Assembly: GCA_037189585.1 (NCBI GenBank)
Contig: JBBCJA010000033.1
Coordinates: forward strand, 1 to 64,000
From: JAEXNA01 sp037189585
Lineage (GTDB): Bacteria > Vulcanimicrobiota > Xenobia > Xenobiales > JADMJV01
Reading direction: 5' to 3'
Length of the DNA stretch: 64,000 nucleotides
The position numbers and the translations under genes are program-made. Position 1 is the stretch's first letter. Every line of letters starts with the position of its first letter. Below, one piece after another: positions 48,369 to 56,115 of this stretch. The notes below the pieces were generated by a model. That model saw only the letters and a program-made list of their open reading frames with translations. It did not search any database and had not been told where the DNA came from.

Positions 48369-49808
48369 ATGAAGTCTACGTTTAGACAAAAAAAACAACG
48401 AGGGGCCCTCGCCGTCTCGGGGGTTTTCATCGCCCTTTTCATCTTGACCCTGGCCGCCGTACAACTAGAACGTCTTCGCCTCAACTCCGGTGGCACGTTC
48501 AGCGAGGTGGAGAAAACCAGACGGCTCTATCTGGCCCGAGGGGTGGCCAATCAGTTCTTGGCCCAACTGGTTTCTAGTCAAGGTGCAAACCCAAACCCCA
48601 TCTCTTATAGCCGTGAGGGCTATGAGGTGTCGGCTAAGCTGATCTCTCCCAGTTCCACGCCGTCACCCGCCCAGCCGCGGCCACCGATCGTTGAGACGGT
48701 TCAGGAGATTCGGGCCCGAGCCGAGGCGGAAGCCGACCCGGGAACGTTCCAAGAAGTGACCATGCGGATTATTAAGAGAGAGAGCGAGGCTCCCCGCAAG
48801 TTCGTGCAAGCTCCCGAAACTGAAATCCCCGTCGATGCAGCGACGACGATCTTCGCTTATCGTGGTAAGATATACCCTTGGCACGTCTTACCTCCGATAA
48901 AGATGAGCGGGGTCGCGGTACCCCGGAACAATGTCGTTGACCTCAACCCCGGGCCCTCTGGAGAGCTCTTCTGCTTAGTCGACGCCGACACCTCGGACAG
49001 CAATCCTGGTCACCTTTTGAGAATTGGAGGGCCCACCTCGGTCACCACCTGGGGAGGGTGGGAAGATCTAGGAGCTATCCCGAGCGGACTGTCCGAGGTC
49101 AAGTCGACCATCATCTATGACGGGAGCCTCTATGCCATCTGGGGCCCAGGCCAGACCAAGCTTTCTCGATACGACAAACCCGAAAAGAAATGGAAAGAGG
49201 AGATCGCAACGGGAGGCACACCTATTCAGAGAATGATCGCTACCGACGCGGTCTCCGCCTCAGGTACCATGTATCTTCTAGCCGCCATTGGCTCCGAAAC
49301 CGCCTATCGGGCAAACAATAAATGGCAACTGATACCGAAGGCGAAGGCAACCACTTACGATGCCAATGGAGAGCCGAAGGAAACCAAGAATGAAGTCGAG
49401 CTCGGCGAGGTCTTGGATTCCGCCTATGGACTCTATGGAGTCTGGACCAAAAATGGGGACACCACTATCTACTTTCTTCGTCAAGGCAAGTGGGAAGCGC
49501 TCCCCGCCATACCCGACTACTACATGGAAGATGGGGTGCTCAAGAGGCGGCCCGGCTACGCGAAGGACATCACAAAAGTCGAGGTGGACGAAAATACCGG
49601 AGGGATCGTCGTTACCCTGAACCCGCCCGAAGGTCCCGTGAAGATTCCGCTGACTCTCGAAGAGACGTTCAAGTCCGTACCCAAACAGTACTATCTCGAC
49701 GGTACGCTCGAAACCGAGAGCGGAAACTACCTCAACCCGTCCCCCATCGCCGTGGGAGGACCCACCGCCTTCATCTACACAGAATACAAGGTAACCGGAG
49801 AATGGTAA
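48369..49808 (+). CDS. Large pilin-like protein with beta-propeller-like body
   Basis: 479 residues. The N-terminus (KKQRGALAVSGVFIALFILT then LAAVQLERLRLNSG) has the basic leader, Gly and hydrophobic helix of PilX/GspK-like pilins, followed by a helix with FSEVEKTRRLYLARGVANQF. A Pro-rich linker (STPSPAQPRPPIV) leads to strand repeats of ~50 residues with closing aromatic blades: GELFCLVDADTS, GSLYAIWGPGQTKLSRYDKP, GTMYLLAAIGSETAYRANNK and GLYGVWTKNGDTTIYFLRQG. That spacing suggests a Kelch/propeller-like domain, probably displayed at a pilus tip. Its last 7 bp overlap the next prepilin gene. Confidence 0.78.
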   Translation: MKSTFRQKKQRGALAVSGVFIALFILTLAAVQLERLRLNSGGTFSEVEKTRRLYLARGVANQFLAQLVSSQGANPNPISYSREGYEVSAKLISPSSTPSPAQPRPPIVETVQEIRARAEAEADPGTFQEVTMRIIKRESEAPRKFVQAPETEIPVDAATTIFAYRGKIYPWHVLPPIKMSGVAVPRNNVVDLNPGPSGELFCLVDADTSDSNPGHLLRIGGPTSVTTWGGWEDLGAIPSGLSEVKSTIIYDGSLYAIWGPGQTKLSRYDKPEKKWKEEIATGGTPIQRMIATDAVSASGTMYLLAAIGSETAYRANNKWQLIPKAKATTYDANGEPKETKNEVELGEVLDSAYGLYGVWTKNGDTTIYFLRQGKWEALPAIPDYYMEDGVLKRRPGYAKDITKVEVDENTGGIVVTLNPPEGPVKIPLTLEETFKSVPKQYYLDGTLETESGNYLNPSPIAVGGPTAFIYTEYKVTGEW

Positions 49809-50182
49809 GGGGGAGACGCGGCTTCACGATCCTCGAGATTCTCTTCATGATTTTCATCATAGCCGTGCCTTTGGCGGGCTTGGTGGCCACCCAGTATTTC
49901 ATCTACTCGGGTAGCCGTAAAGCCGAGGACCGATACAAGGCGAGCGTTATCGCCGCCTCGTTGTTGGAGGAAGCGGATCTGGAATTATATGAATGCTTCA
50001 CCGACTCGCTGGTCCGAGACAAGCGGCCGGTGCCCGCGATGGAACGATTTCAATATGAGATGGAGGAGCTTGAGCGGACGGCCGACTTAGTCGAGGTTCG
50101 CGCCACGGTCTTCTGGCAAGACCAGCAGGGAGAGCACACGTTCTCCCTCTCCACCAACTTGGCTCGAAGGCCGCGAGCATGA
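49802..50182 (+). CDS. Prepilin-type minor pilin (1)
   Basis: 126 residues from the ATG at 49802, overlapping the upstream gene by 7 bp; longer frames are inside that gene. MVRGRRGFTILEILFMIFII is a type III prepilin leader: cleavage after Gly7, Phe1 and Glu5 of the mature protein intact. A hydrophobic helix (to about residue 30) and a small globular body (RFQYEMEELERTADLVEVRA) follow. It is a minor pseudopilin of GspI/PilV type by size and is coupled to the next pilin gene by a 4 bp overlap. Confidence 0.9.
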   Translation: MVRGRRGFTILEILFMIFIIAVPLAGLVATQYFIYSGSRKAEDRYKASVIAASLLEEADLELYECFTDSLVRDKRPVPAMERFQYEMEELERTADLVEVRATVFWQDQQGEHTFSLSTNLARRPRA

Positions 50183-50649
50183 CCAGGCCACGAGGAACGA
50201 CGCTCGTCGAGGTCATGGTCGCGGGCACCCTAGTGCTTATGGTCCTCGGAATCCTGATTCTCTTCTATCGCATGGCCCTGCAGCTGGAGGGGCGTGACGA
50301 GGCCAAGAGCGACGTCTATCGGACCATGCTGGTGGGAAGCGCGACTTTGCGAAGCGAGATGTTTGGAGCCCGGGTTATCCATCCGCTACCTTCCAAGAAA
50401 AGCTCCTATCTCGTCTATCGGGCTCATGGAGAGCTGTCCAGTGAAGTCACCATCCGACTAGAGAACGGCACTCTCATCCGGCGGGAAGGAACGACCCAGA
50501 GTTTGTTAGGGCACCTGGGACAAGATGCCACCTTGGAAGTGGAGCGAGTCAACGCCAGGCTCTTAGTGATCAAAATCAACGCCCTCGACCGAAAGACCCA
50601 CATCGGTTACGACCTACCGATGACGTTCTCGCTCCGGAATCAACCCTAG
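50179..50649 (+). CDS. Prepilin-type minor pilin (2)
   Basis: 156 residues. MTRPRGTTLVEVMVAGTLVL carries a prepilin leader cleaved after Gly6, with Thr1 and Glu5 in the mature form and a hydrophobic helix to about residue 27. The globular part (MLVGSATLRSEMFGARVIHP, SYLVYRAHGELSSEVTIRLE) resembles GspJ/PilW-type minor pilins. It is the last gene of the operon before the second MalT-like regulator, 39 bp on. Confidence 0.88.
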   Translation: MTRPRGTTLVEVMVAGTLVLMVLGILILFYRMALQLEGRDEAKSDVYRTMLVGSATLRSEMFGARVIHPLPSKKSSYLVYRAHGELSSEVTIRLENGTLIRREGTTQSLLGHLGQDATLEVERVNARLLVIKINALDRKTHIGYDLPMTFSLRNQP

Positions 50650-50688
50650 GCGCCGGACCAAGGGCACCACCGATTCGCCCGCGAAAAG

Positions 50689-53181
50689 ATGTCTCTGGTC
50701 ATACGCACGAAGATCGTGGCTCCCAGCCTCCCCATCTATGCGGTGGAGCGCCCTCGCCCTCTACGCTTGCTTAAAGAGTCAGTGGAGCGACATCGGGTGA
50801 CAGTTTTGCGCGCCCCCGCGGGCTTTGGTAAGAGTACGCTTTGTGCCCAATTCTTGGCCACACGGACCTCCCCGTCGCTCTGGCTCTCCTTCGATCCCTT
50901 CGATAATCTCGGCTTAACCGTCCGTCACTTGAGCGCCGCCGTGGAGGACATCGATCCCGAAGTGAAGCCTTTTCTACACGAGGTGGAATTTCTAGCCTGG
51001 CTTTCTCGGTGCCGTGACGGGCAGCTCCTCGTTCTGGATGATTTCCACCTGCTGGCCGATGAGGAGGTCGTCCGCTTCGTCAACGGGATCGCACGCCGCG
51101 CCCCCAATAACGCTCGCCTCGTCATCTCTACCCGATCCGAGTGGCCTATCTCTCCCGGCGACTGGTCCCCTGAGTCCATGGTGGAACTCAAGGAGAGCCA
51201 TCTACGTTTTGACTTTGAGGAGACAAGTAAGCTGGTGCGGAACATTGTTCCAAACAACTCCGCGACACTAAACCTCAAAGAGCTCTGGCGACAGACGGAA
51301 GGGTGGCCGGCGGCGGTCTTGATCTTGGCTCAAGGGCTCAAGAAAGATGGGTCCCATCAAAACGTAACGCACAGCGACTCTCTCTCTTCTCTCATGGACA
51401 GATTACTGCATGAGCTTCTGGCCTCATATAGCACCAAAGAGCAGGAGTTACTCTTGACCATGTCGCTTTTTGATCGCTTCAATTCTCAGCTCTGCGCGCA
51501 CATGGGCTCCGAATCGATTCCTCGAGATTGGCCAGGAAGCTGGTTTCTAGTGGAGCTGAAGGGCCAGCCCGGGTGGTATCGCTTTCACCACCTACTAGCC
51601 GAGTTTCTGCGCAATAAAGTCCGCCAATCCTGGTCGCCCGACCGCCTGGAGCGGCTGCATCAGCAAGCCAGTCGATGGCTGGAAGAAAGAGGAAACATCG
51701 ACGAAGCTATCAGTCACGCGCTGATGGGACAAGAGTGGTCTAGAGCCGGGCGGCTGATCAAGGACGGAAAGTCTCTGGCCGAGCTGCTGAACTTTTATCG
51801 CAGGTCGGCAGAGTGGTTCCAGGCCTTACCTCCGAGGGAGATTGACAAGACTCTCTCTTCCCGAATGGGAGTCGTACTCTGGAGCGCCCTACGCTTCCCC
51901 GAAGCCTACCAGGCCTTTGAAAAAGGGCTGGGCTCCAACCTGGAGGAGGTAGAATTTCTCTGTCTAGCCGGCCTGACCAGCTGCTGCGACGCCATGGGCC
52001 TAATCCAGAAGTTACGCAGCTGGTATCTGAGAGCCATTGACAAGGTTCCCCGGAGCCCGAGTCATTCCCGTACCTTAGGCCTCTACATTCTAGCCACCTT
52101 GGCCAGCGTCCGCTTCGGCGATGTTCACATGGCCGAAGACTTCATTGATGGGGGAGAGGCCCTTCAAACGTTGCCGGATTGTGAGTTTCCTCTCTTCTTC
52201 GGAGGTATACCCGGCCAGTTGGCCTTCCTTCGCGGCGACCTGGAGAAAGCGGTTCGAGTTCTGGGACTCTTCCAGAAGCGTTGCGCCCGAGACGGACACA
52301 AGAGTCTGGAGCGGATAGCCTGGGGACTTATGGCCAGCGTTCACTACGAGATGGGCAAACTAGGGGAGGCTCAGGCCTGCTGGGACCGGCATCTCGAAGG
52401 AGATCCTCTGCCCCACATCGTGGCCTTCAAAGCTCAGCTCTGGCCCTCCTATATCGGAACTCTGAGCTCCCTGGGCAGAGTCGAGAAGGTCGAGCGGGCC
52501 CTACGCGATCCCGCCAAGTTTGGGCTCGACTCCTGTCCCGCCGTTGAGACAGTCCACCTTCGTTGGCTTCTCCAGAACAAACGGCTCGGTGAAGCCTCGG
52601 CTCTAATGGGGGAACCTCCGCGGAAGCTCGATGAAAATTGCTACCGTTACGCCGAACAACCGCGCTACTGGGCCTGGATTCTCCTTTGGGCCAACAGCGA
52701 CGAAAGAGCCGCTCACACTCGTGCACACCGCTGGCTCACCCTACTCGAGAAGATGGCTAAGAAGGCGGGTCGGGCAAGAGACCCCTTAGAAACGAGACTG
52801 ACTCGTGCCGCATTGTTCTTGAAAGTCGGGCAGGATAAAGAGGCCGAGGCCGAGGTCCAGGAAGCCCTTCATCAAGGTCGACCGCTCGGGTACGTGGCCG
52901 TCTTCATAGACAGCCCGGTCGAGGTGCGCCGGCTCTGTCTGCGGCTCGATCCCACCCTACCTCGAGCCGCTTCCCAGTGGCGTCAAACGTTCTCTCTCTC
53001 CCCTCGAGAACGGGAAGTCCTGGAACTACTCCGGAGTGGAATCAGCAATCAGCAGATCGCTGAGCGATGCTTCCTGAGCCTTCACACGGTCAAATGGTAC
53101 AATCGGCGAATCTTCAAAAAGCTCGTGCTGAAAACACGAGCGGAGATTCTTTCCTTACCTAGCTCACTCGAGCCTGATTGA
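50689..53181 (+). CDS. MalT-like LuxR-family ATP-dependent transcription activator (2)
   Basis: 830 residues from the ATG at 50689. The opening (IRTKIVAPSLPIYAVERPRP) is typical of MalT-like proteins. Walker A RAPAGFGKSTL is at about 40-50, and LLVLDDFHLLADEEV (Walker B) at about 109-123. The TPR-like region runs from about 340 to 750. The C-terminal LuxR domain is FSLSPREREVLELLRSGISN, then QQIAERCFLSLHTVKWYNRR. The recognition-helix segment LHTVKWYNRRIFKKL is almost the same as in regulator 1 (PHTVKWYNRRLYRKL), so both may read related sites, whereas the sensor regions differ. A ~75 bp repeat begins five bases after its stop. Confidence 0.93.
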   Translation: MSLVIRTKIVAPSLPIYAVERPRPLRLLKESVERHRVTVLRAPAGFGKSTLCAQFLATRTSPSLWLSFDPFDNLGLTVRHLSAAVEDIDPEVKPFLHEVEFLAWLSRCRDGQLLVLDDFHLLADEEVVRFVNGIARRAPNNARLVISTRSEWPISPGDWSPESMVELKESHLRFDFEETSKLVRNIVPNNSATLNLKELWRQTEGWPAAVLILAQGLKKDGSHQNVTHSDSLSSLMDRLLHELLASYSTKEQELLLTMSLFDRFNSQLCAHMGSESIPRDWPGSWFLVELKGQPGWYRFHHLLAEFLRNKVRQSWSPDRLERLHQQASRWLEERGNIDEAISHALMGQEWSRAGRLIKDGKSLAELLNFYRRSAEWFQALPPREIDKTLSSRMGVVLWSALRFPEAYQAFEKGLGSNLEEVEFLCLAGLTSCCDAMGLIQKLRSWYLRAIDKVPRSPSHSRTLGLYILATLASVRFGDVHMAEDFIDGGEALQTLPDCEFPLFFGGIPGQLAFLRGDLEKAVRVLGLFQKRCARDGHKSLERIAWGLMASVHYEMGKLGEAQACWDRHLEGDPLPHIVAFKAQLWPSYIGTLSSLGRVEKVERALRDPAKFGLDSCPAVETVHLRWLLQNKRLGEASALMGEPPRKLDENCYRYAEQPRYWAWILLWANSDERAAHTRAHRWLTLLEKMAKKAGRARDPLETRLTRAALFLKVGQDKEAEAEVQEALHQGRPLGYVAVFIDSPVEVRRLCLRLDPTLPRAASQWRQTFSLSPREREVLELLRSGISNQQIAERCFLSLHTVKWYNRRIFKKLVLKTRAEILSLPSSLEPD

Positions 53182-53185
53182 GGTC

Positions 53186-53266
53186 GCCGGGGGATAGTCG
53201 TTCGTATAGGGTCCATAGGACCACCAGAATCTCTTCGAACCTCGCGCGGCTCCACTATTCTGGGCC
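53186..53266 (+). repeat. Right copy of the island-flanking element
   Basis: Matches the element at 44402 (identical GCCGGGGGATAGTCG start, AATCTCTTCG, CGGCTC and CTATTC blocks), with ~10 extra bases in the middle. Its stem is CCAGAAT/ATTCTGG (53224-53230 with 53257-53263). Relative to the left copy, one G-C pair is replaced by A-T. Confidence 0.7.
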
Positions 53267-53293
53267 TACAGACGCGAAGGGAGATTCACTTAT

Positions 53294-53728
53294 ATGCGAT
53301 TAGTCAAAGATGACATTGTAGAGAAAGCTACGGAGAAGGGACGCGAGATCGCTCGCCAAGCTTCCGATGCCGTGGAAAGCGGTAAAGAACAAGCCAAGGC
53401 CGGAATTCAAGAGAAGAAAAACCAGGCCGCCGCGCAGGTCCATGACCTGGACCAGGCCTTACGCCAGACCGCTCAAGAGGTGGACAATCCTGGGATAGGC
53501 CGCCAGATCGAGCGACTGGCCGATGGCGTTGAGAGTTTCGCCAATACCCTGGAATCCACGGAGCTTGACGACGTGCTACGGAATACAGAGCGGTTCGCTC
53601 GCCAAAGCCCCGCTCTCTTTATGGCCGGAAGCTTCGCCGTGGGGATGGCCTTCGCGAGATTTTTGCGCGCCAGCTCACGTCGAACCCATCAGCTCGTGAG
53701 CGACGACTATGTCGTCATGAACTCGTAG
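53294..53728 (+). CDS. Amphipathic-helix membrane protein, YtxH/DUF3618-like (1)
   Basis: 144 residues; GGGAG about ten bases before the ATG. The N-terminal two thirds is charged helix (EIARQASDAVESGKEQAKAG, LDQALRQTAQEVDNPGIGRQ, IERLADGVESFANTLESTEL). One hydrophobic helix follows near 108-125 (SPALFMAGSFAVGMAFARFL), then a short tail. This layout, coiled helix plus a single C-terminal helix rich in Gly/Ala/Phe, is that of YtxH, ElaB and DUF3618-like stress or envelope proteins. It is followed 35 bp on by a related larger gene. Confidence 0.65.
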   Translation: MRLVKDDIVEKATEKGREIARQASDAVESGKEQAKAGIQEKKNQAAAQVHDLDQALRQTAQEVDNPGIGRQIERLADGVESFANTLESTELDDVLRNTERFARQSPALFMAGSFAVGMAFARFLRASSRRTHQLVSDDYVVMNS

Positions 53729-53763
53729 AGCCAAGTCCTAGCCTTAGAAAGAGAGTTAAATCC

Positions 53764-54621
53764 ATGAAACCTCAAGACGATATTATCACCCCCGTTCCGG
53801 AAAACGACTTTCTGGGAGCTGCCCGAGCCATCGAAACGGGCCAACAACGTAACTCGGAGAGCTCGATACCCGAATCAGATTTTGGAGACTATGAAACCAG
53901 TTCGGAGAGCTCGATGACCTCGATAGCCAATTCGGTACGCGACGTCGTGTCCGAATACCCGGGTCCGGCGATTCTCATAGGCGCGGGGCTCGCCTGGATG
54001 CTGCTCAGCCGCGAGCAGAAGTACTCGCGCTCACTCCCCACCCGTATCAAGGAGTCGGCCCTGCAACGCAAGGACCAGCTGGTCGATGCCGTTCATCACG
54101 CCAAGGATCATGTCCAAGACGCCCAACAAACTCTATTAGAGAAAGCTCGAGGGGCCAAAGAAGAGGCCATGCACGGCTTCGAATCGGGCAAACAAAAAGC
54201 AACCAACAAGGCTGAGATTTCCAAGCTTCAGGCGATTCAGAAACTTGATGACGCGAAATCAGCAGCAGGCGCGACAGCCGAGGCGGCCCGCGATGCCTAT
54301 CAGCACGTCCTCGAAGACAACCCCCTCATCCTGGGCGCCTGCGCGATGATCGCCGGCCTCGCTATCGGCCTTCTCATCCCCTCCACTCAACGCGAGGACG
54401 AGATGATGGGCGCTCAACGAGACAGCCTTCTGGACCAAGCTCGCGCCATCGTCGACAACGCTAGACAAGCCGCCGTCTCAACATTGCGTAGTGGTTCGGA
54501 GAATGTCAAAGCTCACTTGAACGAGGCTACAGAATCGGCTAAAGAGACTCTCAACGAGTCTTTGCAGAACGCGAAGAAGGCAGCGACCGCCGAGGCCTCC
54601 GACCCCGACCTCGGGCCCTAG
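53764..54621 (+). CDS. Amphipathic-helix membrane protein, YtxH/DUF3618-like (2)
   Basis: 285 residues. Two membrane-type helices are present: EYPGPAILIGAGLAWMLLS near 63-81 and DNPLILGACAMIAGLAIGLL near 187-206. Both follow the xxP-hydrophobic pattern of ElaB/DUF883-like proteins. Between and after them run Ala/Lys/Gln-rich LEA-like helices (KRKDQ-type repeats such as HHAKDHVQDAQQTLLEKARG and SGSENVKAHLNEATESAKET). It looks like a duplicated version of the previous gene's design. A role at the membrane under stress is inferred from composition only. A strong terminator ends the unit. Confidence 0.65.
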   Translation: MKPQDDIITPVPENDFLGAARAIETGQQRNSESSIPESDFGDYETSSESSMTSIANSVRDVVSEYPGPAILIGAGLAWMLLSREQKYSRSLPTRIKESALQRKDQLVDAVHHAKDHVQDAQQTLLEKARGAKEEAMHGFESGKQKATNKAEISKLQAIQKLDDAKSAAGATAEAARDAYQHVLEDNPLILGACAMIAGLAIGLLIPSTQREDEMMGAQRDSLLDQARAIVDNARQAAVSTLRSGSENVKAHLNEATESAKETLNESLQNAKKAATAEASDPDLGP

Positions 54622-54637
54622 CTACGACACGCCCCAC

Positions 54638-54666
54638 GCCCCCGCCCTTCGGCGGGGGCTTTTTTA
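54638..54666 (+). terminator. Intrinsic terminator
   Basis: GCCCCCGCC-cttc-GGCGGGGGC stem (54638-54646 with 54651-54659) followed by TTTTTT. Confidence 0.97.
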
Positions 54667-54765
54667 CCGATCACAGCTCGTCCACACGGAGCGCAGTGGT
54701 CATATCATGCAATCCTGATGGATGCCGAGGAAGGCCAGCCCTGATACCAGGCCGAAACATCAACT

Positions 54766-55266
54766 ATGATGTTTGGAAGAAAGTCCCAGCCCGAGCCGAC
54801 TCAGTTGATCGTCGAAGTTTCCAAAGCCGACGTTAAAAAACCCACCGAACCCGAGATCCGAGCACAGAAATTTGTTCTCACCGACCGGGAAGGTCACACG
54901 CGAGCTCAACTGCAAAGCGCCGGGAAAGGCGCTGTGGCTCTTACTTTCCACGATACCGATGGAAAAATGGGAATGCTTTTGGGACTCGATCCGCAGCAGT
55001 CACCCACCATCGCCATGGTCAAAGAGGGTAAGGTCAAGGCTAGCGTGGAGTTAGACAAAGAGAATCATCAACCGCTCGTCACCCTGCGCGGGGCCGCCGA
55101 AGGCAAAGTCGAGGTCGGTTACGACGGCAAGGATGGGGCCGTCGTCGGGCTCCATGACGCCAACGGCAAGCTGCGGGTGGCCATCAGTCTCGATTCGAAA
55201 GGCGACGCCGAAGTCCGTATTTTCGACAAGAACGGCTACATCCATAGTCAACTCAAGCCGGGATAG
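54766..55266 (+). CDS. Repetitive beta-strand protein, unknown
   Basis: 166 residues beginning MM; the second ATG at 54769 is equally possible. After a Lys/Pro/Glu-rich start the chain repeats ~20-residue units of paired strands with Asp/Gly turns: FVLTDREGHTRAQLQ, ALTFHDTDGKMGMLLGL, TIAMVKEGKVKASVEL, VEVGYDGKDGAVVGLHDANG, KLRVAISLDSKGDAEVRIFD. These DxxGxxR/K turns recall beta-solenoid or trimeric repeat proteins. There is no signal peptide or membrane helix. It lies three bases before the CdsA-like gene and is probably cotranscribed with it. Confidence 0.72.
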   Translation: MMFGRKSQPEPTQLIVEVSKADVKKPTEPEIRAQKFVLTDREGHTRAQLQSAGKGAVALTFHDTDGKMGMLLGLDPQQSPTIAMVKEGKVKASVELDKENHQPLVTLRGAAEGKVEVGYDGKDGAVVGLHDANGKLRVAISLDSKGDAEVRIFDKNGYIHSQLKPG

Positions 55267-55269
55267 CGA

Positions 55270-56115
55270 TTGAATCCCACAGCTCTGACGGCGGTCGCGG
55301 GACTGCTCATTTCAGCCACCGCCGCCAACCTCATCTGGAGCCGCTGGAAGCCTGAAGCGCAACCGCTTTTTCCCGCTCAGCGCGTTCGCGCCTGGTGGCT
55401 AATGGTAGTGGTCTTCGGCTTGGCTATCGTGGGCGGCCCGAATGTCTCCATCGCGGGCTTTGCCATCCTAAGCTTTTTTGCCCTCAAAGAGTATCTTCAC
55501 CATCTTCCCCGCGAGCTCACCCGTCGAACGAGGCTGCTTTGTTATCTGTCCATCGCCTTGCAGTACTGGTGGGTCAAGATCGACTGGTATGGAATGTTCG
55601 TCATCTTCATCCCGGTCTTCATGTTCTTGTACCTCCCCACCACCAACTCGTTCACGGGGAACAACAAGATAGAGCCGCTCTCGGACCAGGCCATGCTGCA
55701 CTGGGGCATGATGAGCACCGTCTTCTGCCTCTCTCACGCCGCCTATCTTCTGGTTCTCGTACCCAAGGGCGCAACTCTCCTCCTCTTTGTCTGTGTGTTG
55801 ACCGAAGTCTCGGACGGGGTGAGATTTCTTCTAACGCGTTTCTCCTGGGGCCCTAAAGCCTCGCCACTTCTTTGCATCCTCGTCGCTATACTGTGCGCGT
55901 TATACTTCGGCCCCCTCATCACTCCGATGAGCAACGCTCACATCGCGCTGGCCGGTTTTGTTCTCGGCCTCGCCGGTGTTCTCGGCAACGCCAACGTCAC
56001 CGCAATTTCCCGAGAACTGGAGATGGAACCGGGCGGGAAACTGGCTCGTATCGAAAGCCTGGCCGCCACCGCGCCGCTCTTCTTCCACGGCTTCCGTTAC
56101 TTCTACACCGTCTGA
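55270..56115 (+). CDS. CdsA-like phosphatidate cytidylyltransferase (YnbB-type)
   Basis: 281 residues from TTG at 55270, three bases after the previous stop. About eight membrane helices are visible. The C-terminal signature GNANVTAISRELEMEPGGKL, then ARIESLAATAPLFFHGFRYF corresponds to the CdsA motif (G-D/N-x-x-x-S-x-x-K/R-R-x-x-x-x-K/P-D/G), and the NKIEPLSDQAMLHWGMMSTV block matches the YnbB branch. CdsA enzymes make CDP-diacylglycerol from phosphatidate and CTP for phospholipid synthesis. Several acidic residues differ from canonical CdsA, so activity should not be taken for granted. The 3' end overlaps the opposing oxidase gene by 13 bp. Confidence 0.82.
   Translation: MNPTALTAVAGLLISATAANLIWSRWKPEAQPLFPAQRVRAWWLMVVVFGLAIVGGPNVSIAGFAILSFFALKEYLHHLPRELTRRTRLLCYLSIALQYWWVKIDWYGMFVIFIPVFMFLYLPTTNSFTGNNKIEPLSDQAMLHWGMMSTVFCLSHAAYLLVLVPKGATLLLFVCVLTEVSDGVRFLLTRFSWGPKASPLLCILVAILCALYFGPLITPMSNAHIALAGFVLGLAGVLGNANVTAISRELEMEPGGKLARIESLAATAPLFFHGFRYFYTV

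Noticed and set aside
44402..53266. Integrative element with attachment sites
   Set aside because: Direct repeats flank the segment, but there is no integrase, and the copies are diverged and of unequal length. A regulatory RNA or binding element is at least as likely.
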